The position numbers and the translations under genes were made by a program. Positions 32,791 to 44,479 of a stretch of DNA of 64,000 nt are shown one piece after another; position 1 is the first letter of the stretch; each line of letters opens with the position of its first letter. The notes below the pieces were generated by a model that made no database searches, was not told where the DNA came from, and worked only from the letters and a program-made list of their open reading frames with translations. This stretch comes from Manihot esculenta (Eukaryota > Streptophyta > Magnoliopsida > Malpighiales > Euphorbiaceae), in contig NC_035171.2 in assembly GCF_001659605.2 (NCBI RefSeq), positions 27,383,825 through 27,447,824 on the forward strand. The letters are read 5' to 3'.

Positions 32791-33391
32791 AGAATTTCCT
32801 GTAAAGAGTCTTGATAGGCCACTTGCTGCACATCGAATCCTTATTAAACTTAATTATTCAATGGATTATACAAGGTTTAGGTCAAAACTGAGAGGCTTTA
32901 CTATGCCTTGTCTCCTCAATATAAATGAAGATATTTTTAAAATAAAATTACATTTTTACATATGAAAGCTTCAATATGCAATATTTATGTATGAATATTA
33001 AATATTGTATATTAAATATTTATCTCGACGAAGGAATCAATTTTAATTTGATTCAATTTGAAATCAAAATAATTAATTTCAATTTGATTCATTTCAAATC
33101 AAAAACCTGTCAACAATTTGAAATGTGATTTGTCATTAAATTGGTGAAGACGAAGATTAAAAGTTTAAAATTCAATTAAGATCAATATGAAGTTTAAATA
33201 GTATATTATTTCAATTCAAAAAAAAAAACTAGTATATTAGTAAATGAATATATTATTATATTAATAATGATATTTTATTATAGAAGTTCAGTTAAATTTT
33301 AATATTTAAAATATTTTTAAAAAACTTAGAAATTTTAAATAATAATAGAGAAACAGAAAATAATATTAATATTTGAGAATTATATAACAGA
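32791..33391. other. AT-rich intergenic DNA
   Basis: A/T-dominated sequence with AATTTGATTTCAATTTGAATC-like inverted words near 33040-33115 (a weak foldback). No gene. Confidence 0.4.

Positions 33392-33419
<28 letters not shown>
33392..33419. repeat. (AT)14 microsatellite
   Basis: Fourteen uninterrupted AT dinucleotides in AT-rich intergenic DNA. Confidence 0.95.
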
Positions 33420-33423
<4 letters not shown>

Positions 33424-33602
33424 CTCAATAAAAAAATAAAAAATATAATAATTTGGTTTAATTAAAAAATAAATTATATCTACTTATTTAAATTGTTTTT
33501 TTTTTTTGGCTAGCTATAGATTAATAATTATGTTAACATAAGTTAAAAGATATATTAATTATTGTAATAAGATATAAGTATTTAAGGAATCTTCTTTGGT
33601 TA

Positions 33603-33711
33603 GAAAAAACTATACAAATTTCTAAAGGAGTAACCCATGGTATTCAATATTTATATGAAGAGTGTGACATCAAGTCCCACGGTAATCTTGTTAATAAAAA
33701 CTTATGGCGGG
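33603..33711 (+). pseudogene. Receptor-kinase fragment, relic
   Basis: One frame reads ISKGVTHGIQYLYEECDIKS followed by HGNLVNKNL. This matches in layout the segment before and at the catalytic loop of the LRK kinases in this window ([17 protein letters not shown], then [10 protein letters not shown]), but the HFDIK core is collapsed and the Asp is missing. Nothing kinase-like can be read on either side. It is probably the last trace of another cluster member. Confidence 0.5.
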
Positions 33712-34124
33712 GAGTAATTAGATTTCGATTTTGTGATAGATTTAGATCAAACCTTAATTTTTGTTGTCGATATCTGTTAAAAATTCATGATAATTTTCCA
33801 GAAAGTTAATTTTGAGACACATAATTTTTAAAAATATAATAAAGATCACAGGTAGAATCACAAAGTTCAAAATTCAAATTCCATCCTTTCGGTTAATTTT
33901 TTATTTTAATTATTTTTAAAATTTTTCATATTGAAATTTTTCTAATATAAATAGTCATTTCTTGATTGTTTGATAAACTTTTCAATTTTCGAGTATTCAA
34001 TAAAAATTTAACTTTTAAATTTTTATTTTCTGAATTTTATCTTAATCAAATATTATTTATTAAAATTTTTTATAAAGTCTAAATAGTTCTATTTCAATTG
34101 ATAAAAAAATATATATATATCTAT

Positions 34125-34830
34125 ATGACGGAGCGCGTTTTGTTTCTTGGATTTGTTGTTAATGCAGAAAGGATATATGTTAATGAGAAAAAAGTAGAAA
34201 TAATACGGAACTGACCTACTATCAAAAATATTTTAGAAATTCGCAGTCTTCATGAACTTGCTATTTGCTACAAGCGATTTATCAGAAATTTCAGCAGTAT
34301 CATTAACTCTATCACAAATTATTTAAAAAAAAAGTGTATAGAAATTTAGTTGAACTGACTCTGCCAATAAAAATTTTGAGAAAATAAAAGATAAACTTAC
34401 TTTTGCCCATATTCTTGCTCTATCTGATTTTGATAAACTGTTTGAGGTTAAATGTGATACTTGTAGAGTTAAGATTGGTGGTATGTTATCGCAGTCTAAT
34501 AGGTCTATTGCCTTTTTCAGTGAGAAATTGAATGATATTAAGAAGAAATGATATACTTATGAGTATGAATTATATATAGTGTTCTGAGCATTTAAAATTT
34601 GGAAATAATATCTGATATGGTGAGAATTTATTATTCACATAAATCATCAACTTTTGATTCATTTTAAAACTAAGAAATATGTAAATAAAATGCATACTCC
34701 ACGGGTAATTTATTTTAAAATTTTTCATTATGCAGGATTTTGAGTTTCAAAGCTATTATGCTTAAAAGAATGTTTGAGTTCTTTTGTACTTTAATTTATT
34801 AAAAAATATTACCCTATGTACCTATCATGA
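34125..34830 (+). pseudogene. Ty3/gypsy reverse transcriptase / RNase H relic
   Basis: In shifting frames the plus strand reads the end of reverse transcriptase (FLGFVVNAERIYVNEKKVE) and RNase H (FEVKCDT, GGMLSQSNRSIAFFSEKLND), with many stops. The tail near 34737 (DFEFQSYY) is also present at the start of the duplicated segment at 63220, so the duplication includes a bit of this relic. Confidence 0.65.
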
Positions 34831-35498
34831 ACTATTCTATAAAAACATAAATATCTATAAATTTGGAATCTTGTTTTTGGAAATGGCTGTCCAATAAAAG
34901 AATTTAAACGCATTTAGCAAAAATTCAAGCTAATTCACTTCTCTTTCTGGGTTTATGATATATCTTCTATGTGAAACTGTTTTTTATGGCGGCTTAAAAC
35001 GTTGAAATGCTTCTATAACATGACATTAGCTAACCTATAAATTACTTAAAAATGTTTAATTAACTTAAAAATAATTATATTTGAATAAATAATTAATCAA
35101 AGTGCATTTTGGATTGTAAGTCTGTTGTAGATTTAACACAACACTGCAATTAAGTTCAAATAGCAAGACTTTAATAAGCAACTGTACGTCACTTATATGA
35201 GTCATAAACACTCTTTTTCTTTGAGTTAATTTTTGGAATGAATTAAGTATTATTTAAATTTAACATGATATTCAACCTTCCATTCAATATTGGATCTTAT
35301 ATAAATATGTTATACAATAGTAAAATTCTACACGTTAGTGTTGGTGTTGGGGTGTATTGAATCCCACATTATAATGATATAAAATTATATTATTAAAATA
35401 AAATAATAAATTAATTGCTAAATGCATAGATAAAACGTACTACATCTACAAAATAGAATAAATTGATAAAATTCTGCCAATTGCTTTATCATTAACTT
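34737..35498. repeat. Duplicated segment, copy A (3' side of the LRK gene)
   Basis: Strongly similar to 63220-64000 from ATTTTGAGTTTCAAAGCT to TTTATCATTAACTT, with one deletion of about 100 bp in the other copy and a SINE insertion there. Part of it (34870-35180) is also similar to 35960-36245. It lies 3' of the kinase gene at 36355-38405. Confidence 0.9.
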
Positions 35499-35959
35499 TA
35501 AATAAATTTTTTCTTACTTTTAATTTAATATTTTTATCTCAAAAATCAAAATTATTTCAATTCAATATAATTTTAAACTATGAAATATTATTTTCTGAAT
35601 TGATCAATAATATTCTCACATCATAATTCAATCTGACCGCCAGTAACAGCACCTTTGATCTTCGTTTCATTAATTTTCGATTCATTAATGACACTCAAGT
35701 TAATTTCATGGAAATTGGAATTTAAAGTCATGGATTCACACTTCCTCACAAAAGCATAAACACTTGACTTGCAAATGCTGGCGTACCCAATATGGCAATG
35801 ACTTTGTTTAGTCATTCTTATTGGCCCACAAAAGGATTGGACCAATTCAATCCAAGTCTTTTAATAGCCTTGTATACGCAACAATCCTACAAGAATACTA
35901 CCCATCCCATAACTTTTACTTATTTTATTTTTTTAATAATTATTTTAATTAAAAAAGAA
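35499..35959. other. Intergenic DNA with an LRK-upstream-like block
   Basis: Mostly AT-rich. At about 35700-35790 a block with AAAGTCATGGATTCACAC and CCCAATATGGCAATGACTTTG resembles sequence 0.9 kb upstream of the second kinase gene (50725-50790) and at 40070-40140. No coding frame. Confidence 0.4.
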
Positions 35960-36245
35960 CCTATAGATTTGGGATATTGATATTAGAAATGGCTGCAGAA
36001 GAAAGAATTTGAATACATTGCATGTAAGTCCAGCTAAATTTACTTCCCTTTCTGGGTTTATGATATATCTGCTTTGTGGTTTGAAATAATGCTTCTATGA
36101 CATAACATTAGCTAACCTCTAAGTTCCTGAAAATGTTTAATTAACTTATAAATAATTATATTTGAATAAATGATTATCAAAGATCTATGGTAAATTTTAA
36201 CATACTAGTGCTACTAAGTTCAAATAGCAAGACTTGAATCAGTTC
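35960..36245. repeat. Duplicated segment, copy B
   Basis: TGGGTTTATGATATATCT...GACATAACATTAGCTAACCTCTAA and the following bases match 34870-35180 and 63350-63660. It is therefore a third, shorter copy placed directly beside the 3' end of the kinase gene. Confidence 0.8.
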
Positions 36246-36354
36246 TGTAGTACAATACATTGACAACTGAGCATGAATTGTTCACAAACTTAAGCGACAC
36301 ATTATTGGGAAACTATGATGAGAAGTACTTGTAAATGCATGTTATTTATGACTT

Positions 36355-38405
36355 TTATTCTGTTTCTGAGATGGCATCCAACTCTGAATGGAGTCGCTTC
36401 CCTGAAATCTTTGGTTTCTTCCTTGTTTGAATGCCAGAGTTAAAAGGATTGGGAGGTATCGTTAGATTCTCTCCTTCACCTTCTAACATATGAACAACAA
36501 CTCTTATGGTGGGGCGATCGACTGGGTTCCATTGAATGCACCAGAGTCCGATAATTGCTAGTTTCTTTGCAATTTTAGCATCTCCCTCTTCTTCAATATG
36601 GAACCTAAGGTCTTCTCCTTCTTCTAAAAGGTTATAAATCCATTCTGGAAAGTATATTTGCTCATCACTGTCCTTTGTAATATCAACAATTTTCCTTCCT
36701 CCAACCATTTCTAATACTAACATTCCAAAACTATAAATATCTGCCTTGTACGAAACATTCCGGAAGTTCCTTGAGAACACTTCAGGTGCGATGTAGCCAA
36801 TGGTCCCTCTAGCTGTTGTCATGGACACTGCACTTTGATCCTTAGCACATAACTTAGCCAGGCCAAAATCTGAGATTTTAGGATTGAAGTCGTGGTCAAG
36901 CAGGATGTTATGCGGTTTGATATCAAAATGGAGGATTCTCTGATCACAACCCTGATGAAGATACTCAATTCCTTTAGCTATGCCAAGTGCTATATCTTGC
37001 AGCCTTTTCCATCCAAGGAAATGGTTCTTGTCATCTGCTGGAGAGATGAATTTCTGCAATGAATCATTTGGCAAGTACTCATAAACTAGAGCTCGTCTAA
37101 ACCCGTCAGCGCAAAATCCAATCAAACGAACCACATTGACATGGTGGATTTTGCCTATTGTTCCAACTTCATTGACGAACTCCTCTCCATTTCCTTTGGA
37201 GATGTTGAGAACCTTAATAGCAACTAGAATTTCATCAGATAGCTTTCCTCTAAACACAGTTCCATAAGCTCCTTGGCCTAATTCATCTTTAAATTGGCTA
37301 GTCATCCTCTTAATATCAGCATACGAATATCTAGTAGGCTTGTGAGACATGTAGTCATCCAAAAAACTTTTAATCTTGGACTGAAATTCTTTTTCCATCT
37401 TGTTGAAACTATATCTACGATAGAGTAGAACAACTGCTGCTACAAGAAGAACAGAACCTAGGACTGCACCTGCATATATAAAAAATTCCTAGTCAAGAAA
37501 ACACATGCTGTAGATAGGCAATGAATATGAAAATAGAAGTGGAGAGAAGAGCAAAGATGAGAACCTGTCTCTATAAACTTTATTGATGCCCCTGCAAAAG
37601 GATCATTGTTTTTTCAGATACCTTAGAATATTAGCAAACTGCTTGAATGGGAATAGATTTCTCAGCAGAAACCATCGTACGTACCTTTACTTGGTTTGAG
37701 GCTGCCATAGCATTCCATTTCAGAAGCAATGGTGCTCATCTTCAATCTGCAGTACTTGCCTCTTGCCTCGCAAGATTTACATGTTGGATTGGTCCAATTC
37801 AATATTAGAAGTGGATTGGACCAATTCAATCCAATAATGCTTTCCCGGTACCCCACATTATCCGTGAGTGCAACTTCTGGATAGTGGTGTATCTTGGTGC
37901 AGTATAATAGGTTGGGATTATCAATAAAACAGTATCGGGAACCGAGGAAATCATAGTGTAGATCACTAAGGCAAGGGATCTGATATACGTAATGAGACCA
38001 ACCTTCTATTTTCCTTGATGGGCATTTGAATAAGGTGATATTCTCTCTTGTATTCATCAACTCGAAGGGAGAAACGGACAGACTCAAGTTTGAAATAAGC
38101 CGTCTAAAAAGGCAACCTCCTGAATCTTTTGCATAAATTACTTGAGACTTATAATCAATTTTCTGGATGAAAAGTTTCCATGAATTTGGCAGTTGCAGCA
38201 CAGTATCATTCTTCTCCGAGCAAGAAAGATGAAACTCAGATTGAGGAGAGCCACAGTGGAGCGGTTGCTTGCCTCTGATTCGAAAGGGAAATCGGACTGG
38301 TGGTCCGAAGCTCCCACATGTTGATGTATTGCAATCATTAAAGCCTAATCCACGATCTGCAAGAAAGATAATGAAACATAGGCAGCAAACCAAACAGTTA
38401 ACCAT
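36355..38405 (-). CDS. LRK10L / rust-resistance-kinase-like receptor kinase (gene 1)
   Basis: Three exons, minus strand: 38405-37685, 37593-37567 and 37469-36355, all junctions GT-AG and phase 1, giving 620 residues. It has a signal peptide, a cysteine-rich GUB_WAK-type extracellular domain (CNTSTCGSFGPPVRFPFRI) and a WAK-associated C-terminal part (CKSCEARGKYCRL). A membrane segment (about residues 250-268, VLGSVLLVAAVVLLY) and a Ser/Thr kinase follow. The kinase is complete: GQGAYGTV (314-321), catalytic Lys in VAIKVL (335), HFDIKPHN (430-437, so HFD rather than HRD), DFG (450-452) and GTIGYIAPE. These proteins sit in the plasma membrane; relatives function in defence and hormone responses, but the ligand is unknown. 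It is head to head with gene 2, 13 kb apart. No defect is visible. Confidence 0.9.
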
Positions 38406-40949
38406 TTCAAATCTACAAAATATACAGCAACCCCTTGTGTAATAATGCTTTATTCTCTATTTTTATTCTCTTACATTGGTCAGGTTCTATGCGTAACTTC
38501 CTAGTGGAGAAAAAAAATCCTCCATTAACTGCTAAGTCTTTAATTCTATGAAAAAAAAAAAAAAAATCGTCAACAGACAAGTTATCTACCAAACCTTGGG
38601 TTCCAATTTAATGTCGTTTATTTGATTATTTGTGGTGGTTAAAATCGGTTCCGACAACGGTTTTGATTCAGAGCGGGTTTACAATTTCGATTTAAGATAA
38701 AAAGTTAACTAATATTAAATAATTACTGAATAAAAACATGATTGTTAAAATTAAATCAGAACAATTGGTTAGACAGATTTAATCGGGCGATAATTAGCCA
38801 ACAGTCAACCCGGCCAGTTTTAATTGGAAATTCCAAATGGAACCGCCGGTCTTTAAGCAAAAAAATGAACATTTACTGCCAGCAACAGAATTTGATCTAT
38901 GGTCCCTTGAAGAAATTTTTTTTATTTTAACCGCACAAGCCACTCCCACTCAAAATAATTGGTTCTCCCACTTTTATATATTAATAGAAATTTTTTTTTA
39001 AATCATTCTTATAATTGATAGTATTAATAATTTACTTTGCTAATTAAATTAAATCTCTTACATTTTGTTAGTTTATTATCTTTTATAAAATAAAAAATTC
39101 CATAGAATTTTATATTCATTTTGTTATGTAGTTTTAATATATCAATTTTTAATTTTTATAAAAATTTATTTTGAAGTTTTTTAGTTGCCATATTAAAAAA
39201 TAAAAGTGCTAATGAGATTAATAGATTGAAAGTCTAGTGATAGCAACAAAATTCTTAAATACCATACAATAACGTTCTCTTTTGTTAAAAAATATATATA
39301 TAATTAGCCTTATAACAGCTTAATTTTCTTTTTAATCAATAAAATATTTTATATTAACCATTTTTTTAAGTTTTCAAGTCTGAAACAATCTAAAATAATA
39401 TTTTTCTACAAAAATAATTTTGACAACACAAATTGGGAAATTGTATAATCTTTCAAATTTTTTTATAATTAGCTTTAAATTAAAAATTTTAAGATATTTT
39501 TATTTTTAATATTGTCAATACTTTTAAGGGAAAACAATTATCAGCTCTCTAAATTTTTAAGAAAGTTTTCAATTTATATATATTTTTAATTAAAATAAAT
39601 TATTTTTTAATCTTCAAACTATATAATTTAGTCTCTATATTTTAAATTTATTTATAAAATTTTATTTTATTAATAAAATAATATCTTTAATCACAATTAA
39701 TTTATCTATATATTTTTATAAATTAATTAATAAATATTATAATTATTTATAAATAAATACATATATTTTTTTTCAAACTTATCTCCCATATTTATTAAAT
39801 TTTAATATCTTTGTAAAATAACAAAATAAAAATTAAATAAAAAATTTTGCCACAATATATATTCAGATTTAGGTTTAAATACTATTTTATCTAAATTTTT
39901 CCATTTCAGTTATGTCAACTTGCATTGTGATAAGCGGAGTGCATTAAATGGTAGTTTGAAGTAAACTTCACGGTTGATTGTATTAATCTACTTTTCTAAA
40001 TAAAACCTTTTATTTAGCAAAAAATAAAAAATAAAAGATAAAAAAAATAAAGTAAACGTGAGGGTTCACATCTTCGAATAAAGTGACCCAACGACTTGAC
40101 TCATGGTAAACCCAATATGGCAATGAGTCAGCCTAGAATGTTACTTTCAAGCTAAGACATAACTTCCCTTGAAATATTATGAATTTGCACTTTTTAGAGA
40201 GTAACTATATTTTTAAATACTTCATATTTCTTTTCAAAAAATTGTAATAATTAAGAAATTTATAGATATATTTATGATAGATTTTTAGGTAAAATCATTT
40301 TAGAAAACATAATAGGTAGAATGTTATAGATAATTTTCTTAATTTCATGTAAATATAATTATTAGCTTATATTTATAGGATTGAGAAATGCTAGCAACAG
40401 TTACGAGGTAATTTTCATTTTATTGATTTAAATATATTTATTATATTAATTATTATTTTTTATTTTCCCAATTGATCACTAATTATTATACATATAAATC
40501 AATAAAATAGAGAAATGACCGTCTATTTCTTAAATAGGATAAATAAAAAGATTTAATTATAAAAATAAGCAAAAATTTTTAAATTGAGAAATATTATTAT
40601 AATTTTATTTTTTTTATTATAGTCTTCTGCTCCATTGTATGATTATCTAAATATATCCATAAAGTTTGAAAAATACTTATTAATTAGTCAATTAATTTTA
40701 TAAAAATATATAAAATATTTATAAAATTTTAAAATAATTTATTAATTAATTCTTATATTAATTTTAATTATTAAATATTTTATTATTTAATCATGTAACA
40801 TGTAAAAACTCATCAATTAAATTCTCGAATCTATAAAAATATATATTATAATGAGTTCTTTCATATTAATAGTATCCTAAATTTTTTTTATAATATTTAA
40901 TTAATAAAGTTAATAAATATAAATTAATAAATTTCATAAAAATTTAGAA
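38406..40949. other. AT-rich DNA upstream of kinase gene 1
   Basis: Contains the promoter region of gene 1 (no distinct element identified) and then long A/T tracts. Around 38640-38850 there are CGGTT/AACCG words like those of hAT-type repeats, but no termini. A block at 40070-40140 resembles the LRK upstream block (see 35700 and 50725). No gene. Confidence 0.4.
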
Positions 40950-41360
40950 ATATTTTAATGCATTCTTTCTCATCATCTTAAATTTCTAACTTGTTGAGTG
41001 GGTTAAGGAAGAAAATTGGGCAGAGACTCATTTTTCAATCAAATTAAGTTGAAAGATAAACATGAAAAATTGATTCAAAATTCCTATGATTTGTCCCATG
41101 GATTGTGCTACAATTAAATACGATTGTTGACTATATAATTAAAAAATTCTGAAACATTTTAATGTATTCTTTCGCATCATCTCAAATTTCTAACTTGTTG
41201 GGTGGGTTGGACAGGATATAAGGAAAGAAAATTGCGCAGACACTCATTTTTCGATCAAATTAAATTGAAAGATAAACGTGTGAAAATTTCAAAATTCCTA
41301 TGACTTGTCCCATGGGTTGAGCTACAATTAAATACAATTGTGGACTATATAATTAAAAAA
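40950..41360. repeat. About 204-bp tandem duplication in AT-rich DNA
   Basis: Units begin near 40952 and 41156 with ATTTTAATG(C/T)ATTCTTTC and share TTCTAACTTGTTG, CAGACACTCATTTTTC and TTGTCCCATGG words. A third diverged copy lies at about 41830-41980. Function unknown; the copies differ at many sites and are old. Confidence 0.7.
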
Positions 41361-42287
41361 ATATAATACATTTATATAATAATTTTATTATAATTATGGA
41401 ATATAATGACTCATATAAATTTTATTAAAAGATTTAACAATTTATTGTATGGTAACAATTAAAAAAAAAAGTATTTTTTTATTACTCCTATAAAAACTTG
41501 ACATTAACCCTTGAGTATTTTATTTAAGCTTTTAATGAATGATTTATTTTATAATAATAATTTTTAAAATTTATATTTTCTACTATCCCATCCAAATTTT
41601 GATGGAACTATAATATTTTTAAAAAATTATATATAGATTTTATTTTCTAGTAATAATTTTGCAAAACAAGTATATTACATTACTATTATTAAATTTTAAT
41701 GGAGAATTGGGCCCCTTAAATATATTACAAGTTTTGAGTTTATTAATGGTTTCATTAAAAAAAAACCTCTATTATATTAAAATATTTAACAATTTATCTT
41801 ATAACAGTAATTTTAAATTTTCTATTGCATTGGACAGAAAATAGGGAAAGAAAATTGCCAAGAGACTGATTTTTAATAAAAGCAAGGTAAAAGAGAAACA
41901 TGGATAAAGAAACAAGAATTAGCATAACTTGTACCATGGGTTGGGCAACAAATAATATCATTATTCACTCTATAATTGGGAATAAAACATTTTTAAATTT
42001 TATTTTAAAAAATTTCAGATTCTATAATTATAATTTTTAAATATTATTATTTTTTAACTCTTATTATATTTTGATATAACGCTAGACCCTCTTTTATATT
42101 AAAAGATTAAAAAAAATTTTCTATTGCTCCTAATAAGATTTAATGAAGAATTGAAACCTTTGAGTATTTTAAAAGCTTTTAGGGATTTATTTTATAATGC
42201 TAATTTTTAAAAAATTTATATTTTTTATTACTATAATCAAATTTTAATAAAACCTATAAATTAATTAATAAGTTTTTATATATTATA
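41361..42287. other. AT-rich DNA
   Basis: Includes the third copy of the 204-bp unit (41830-41980). No coding sequence. It ends in the TTATA target duplication of the TRIM. Confidence 0.4.
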
Positions 42288-42596
42288 TGTTAAATTTGAG
42301 TCAGACCTAATTCACCCCAAAAGCTAATTCAAGGGGAGGATTGCCTGTGACTCATATAAGGGACACATTACCCCTTTCCACAACCGATGTGGGATTCAAC
42401 ACACCTCCTCACGCCCAAAATTTTACTGGTGCGTAACACATTTATGGGAGGCCCAACATCGGATGGGAAGGTTCTGATACCATGTTAAATTTGGGTCAGG
42501 CCTAACTCACCCAAAAGCTAGCTCAAGGGGGAGGATTGCCTATGACTCATATAAGGGGCACATTACCCCTTTCCACAACCGATATAGGATTCAACA
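42288..42596 (-). mobile_element. TRIM (terminal-repeat retrotransposon in miniature), complete, 309 bp
   Basis: Two 114-bp LTRs (42288-42401 and 42483-42596), both TGTTAAATTT...GGATTCAACA, flank only 81 internal bases. The internal part holds a primer site on the minus strand (complement of GTTCTGATACCA at 42471-42482, directly beside the right LTR) and a purine-rich tract on the minus strand next to the left LTR (complement of CACCTCCTCACGCC). A perfect 5-bp target duplication TTATA is at 42283-42287 and 42597-42601. There is no coding capacity; mobilisation would depend on another element's proteins. The LTRs differ at about nine positions, so the insertion is old. Confidence 0.93.
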
Positions 42597-42601
42597 TTAT
42601 A

Positions 42602-43734
42602 TAAATTAAATAATAATTTATCTATTATATAATAATTAATTTTGAGGTCCTAAAAGAGTTGAATGGGTCTAACATAGCTTGTATGAAGCAGTAAGTCAGA
42701 CTCCATTGTGACCACCTCAAGTTGGTGGAACAAGCAGTTAACTGGGTGTAAGATTGGGTTATTCTGTAAATATAAAGTAGTGAATCATATTAAAATTTTG
42801 TAAATTATTTTTATTATTTATGAGTAATTATTATGATATCATTCTATTTTTATAAAAATTAAATTTTCTCTAAATTAAATTTCAAATGGACATCTTCATA
42901 ATAACTATTGAAGGTTTCTTAACGGTTGATTCCAAAATTATATTATATTTTTATGGTATAAGTGGCTTGTAAATAGAAATAAATTGTATTAAATTGTATT
43001 GTGAAACAGTTAGACTATCCTATATATATATAGTGACTATCTAAAAATTAAAAATTAAACTAAGACAGTTTTTTTTAATTATTATATTTAATTATGCATC
43101 ATGCATCCATAGACTAATTTAGTCTAGTAATAAGTAGTAAGTGTATTTAAGTAAATCTGAGAGGTTTTAAATTTTATTCCCCTAATTTCTAATTTTCAAT
43201 TAAAAAAAATATAATTATGCATCAATTTTTTAGCGGTTTTTGTATACAATGTAATATGCTTATACAATTTCATTTCAATTTCAATACAAATATGAACAGA
43301 TTCTAATAATTTTGAGTTTTAACAATTAATAATTCCTATCTAACTTCATTTTGATATGGTTGAATTTAGTTTCATTTGATTTCAGCTTAATTAATTAATC
43401 CCATTATTGTTTTAAATTAATGTATATTGTTAATTTCTTCATTTGTTTTACTTTAGAAAATATTTTTTAGAAAAATATTTTTTATATATATTTTTTATAT
43501 TTACGATACTTAAATAAATTGATTAATAAAAAATATTTTTTGAATTAAAAAGAAAATTAAATTATTTTAATGAGAATAATTATATTTTAAGAGTATAGTT
43601 GAACCTTCTTAAAAGTTTTCATTCGATACGTTACGTTTTTCAGTGGGATCAATGAAAATATTATTAAAGTTTAGTGAGAAATCTAGGAGGAGATTCAATC
43701 TTGCAAAAAGTCTATAAATACCTTTGAAACTTGC
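42602..43734. other. AT-rich DNA between TRIM and TAT-2
   Basis: About 1.1 kb, A/T-dominated, with no open frame of note and no repeat that I could match inside the window. Confidence 0.45.
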
Positions 43735-44085
43735 TATAATAAAATCGATGTTAGATATTAGATTAATAATATGGCTAAAATAAAACTATGTTGTGATTGG
43801 CTAAACCTACAAGGGAGAGAAGGCGAGGTAGTGGTGGGTGCCCATGACAGCTACTCTGACGCTTAAATCAGTATACTGAAGACTAAATTGCTTAGAATTT
43901 GAGTAGTATTCAAGAATAGCGTACCTTTAACTCTGTAGCTCTTCTTCTTTTTATACTGTAAGAAAGTGATGATAAATATAGTATTTCTCGATTATTTGGC
44001 AGTGATGTAGTCGGTTTTTTGATAAGGGATATTGTCAGCTAATAAGTTGGCGATTCCACGATCATAGGCGTAATGGGATTGAGAA
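43735..44085 (-). repeat. TAT-2 LTR (3' copy)
   Basis: Similar to 49975-50340, to 1985-2330 and, over a short stretch, to 55415-55487. It is cut at the right by the Tekay LTR fragment. Confidence 0.6.
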
Positions 44086-44255
44086 AGAATGAATGAATGA
44101 TTAATTGAGAAAGTTTTAAATTTTTATGTATGTTGCTGATCATGTATGGGATTAAACAGGTTCACAGGATGTATGTAGGCTTGCTACGGGTCCCGGCGGC
44201 CTTAAGCCGATCTGGATCCTAGCGTCGGTAGCGGTCCGATTTTCGGGCTGTTACA
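44085..44255 (+). repeat. 3'-terminal fragment of a Tekay LTR
   Basis: From about 44085 to the terminal GGGCTGTTACA at 44255 the sequence matches the last 150-170 bp of the Tekay LTRs (compare 20470-20618 and 59590-59725), for example GATCATGTATGGGATTAAAC and CTTGCTACGGG. Only this tip remains. It is fused on the left to TAT LTR and on the right to the TAT 3' UTR repeat. Confidence 0.85.
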
Positions 44256-44257
44256 AA

Positions 44258-44360
44258 AATGGTCTAGCGAAAATCGCCTTGTCACCTGGCCTGGCAAAAA
44301 TCGTCTTGTAGCCATGTGACCTGACTTGGTAGAAACTGCCTTGTGGCCTCTTTTTGTCTT
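44258..44360 (-). repeat. Relic of the TAT 3' UTR tandem repeat
   Basis: Short stretch with TGGTCTAGCGAAAATCGCCT and CACCTGGCCTGGC words like those of 3590-4240, in the same relative position (between integrase end and LTR). Confidence 0.6.
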
Positions 44361-44479
44361 CTTAAATCTTTTGAGGAAGGAAATTCCATCATTCATTATC
44401 ACTTAAGAATACAACATGTAAAAAAAATATTTCGTTAACTTTGTTATTGATAAAACTTTCTTAAATTATAGACATTCTA

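Noticed and set aside
35836..35856. The word ATTGGACCAATTCAATCCAA shared with exon 1 of kinase gene 1 (about 37828)
   Set aside because: The match is short and confined to a low-complexity, partly palindromic word that also repeats within the exon itself. It is not evidence for a gene fragment.
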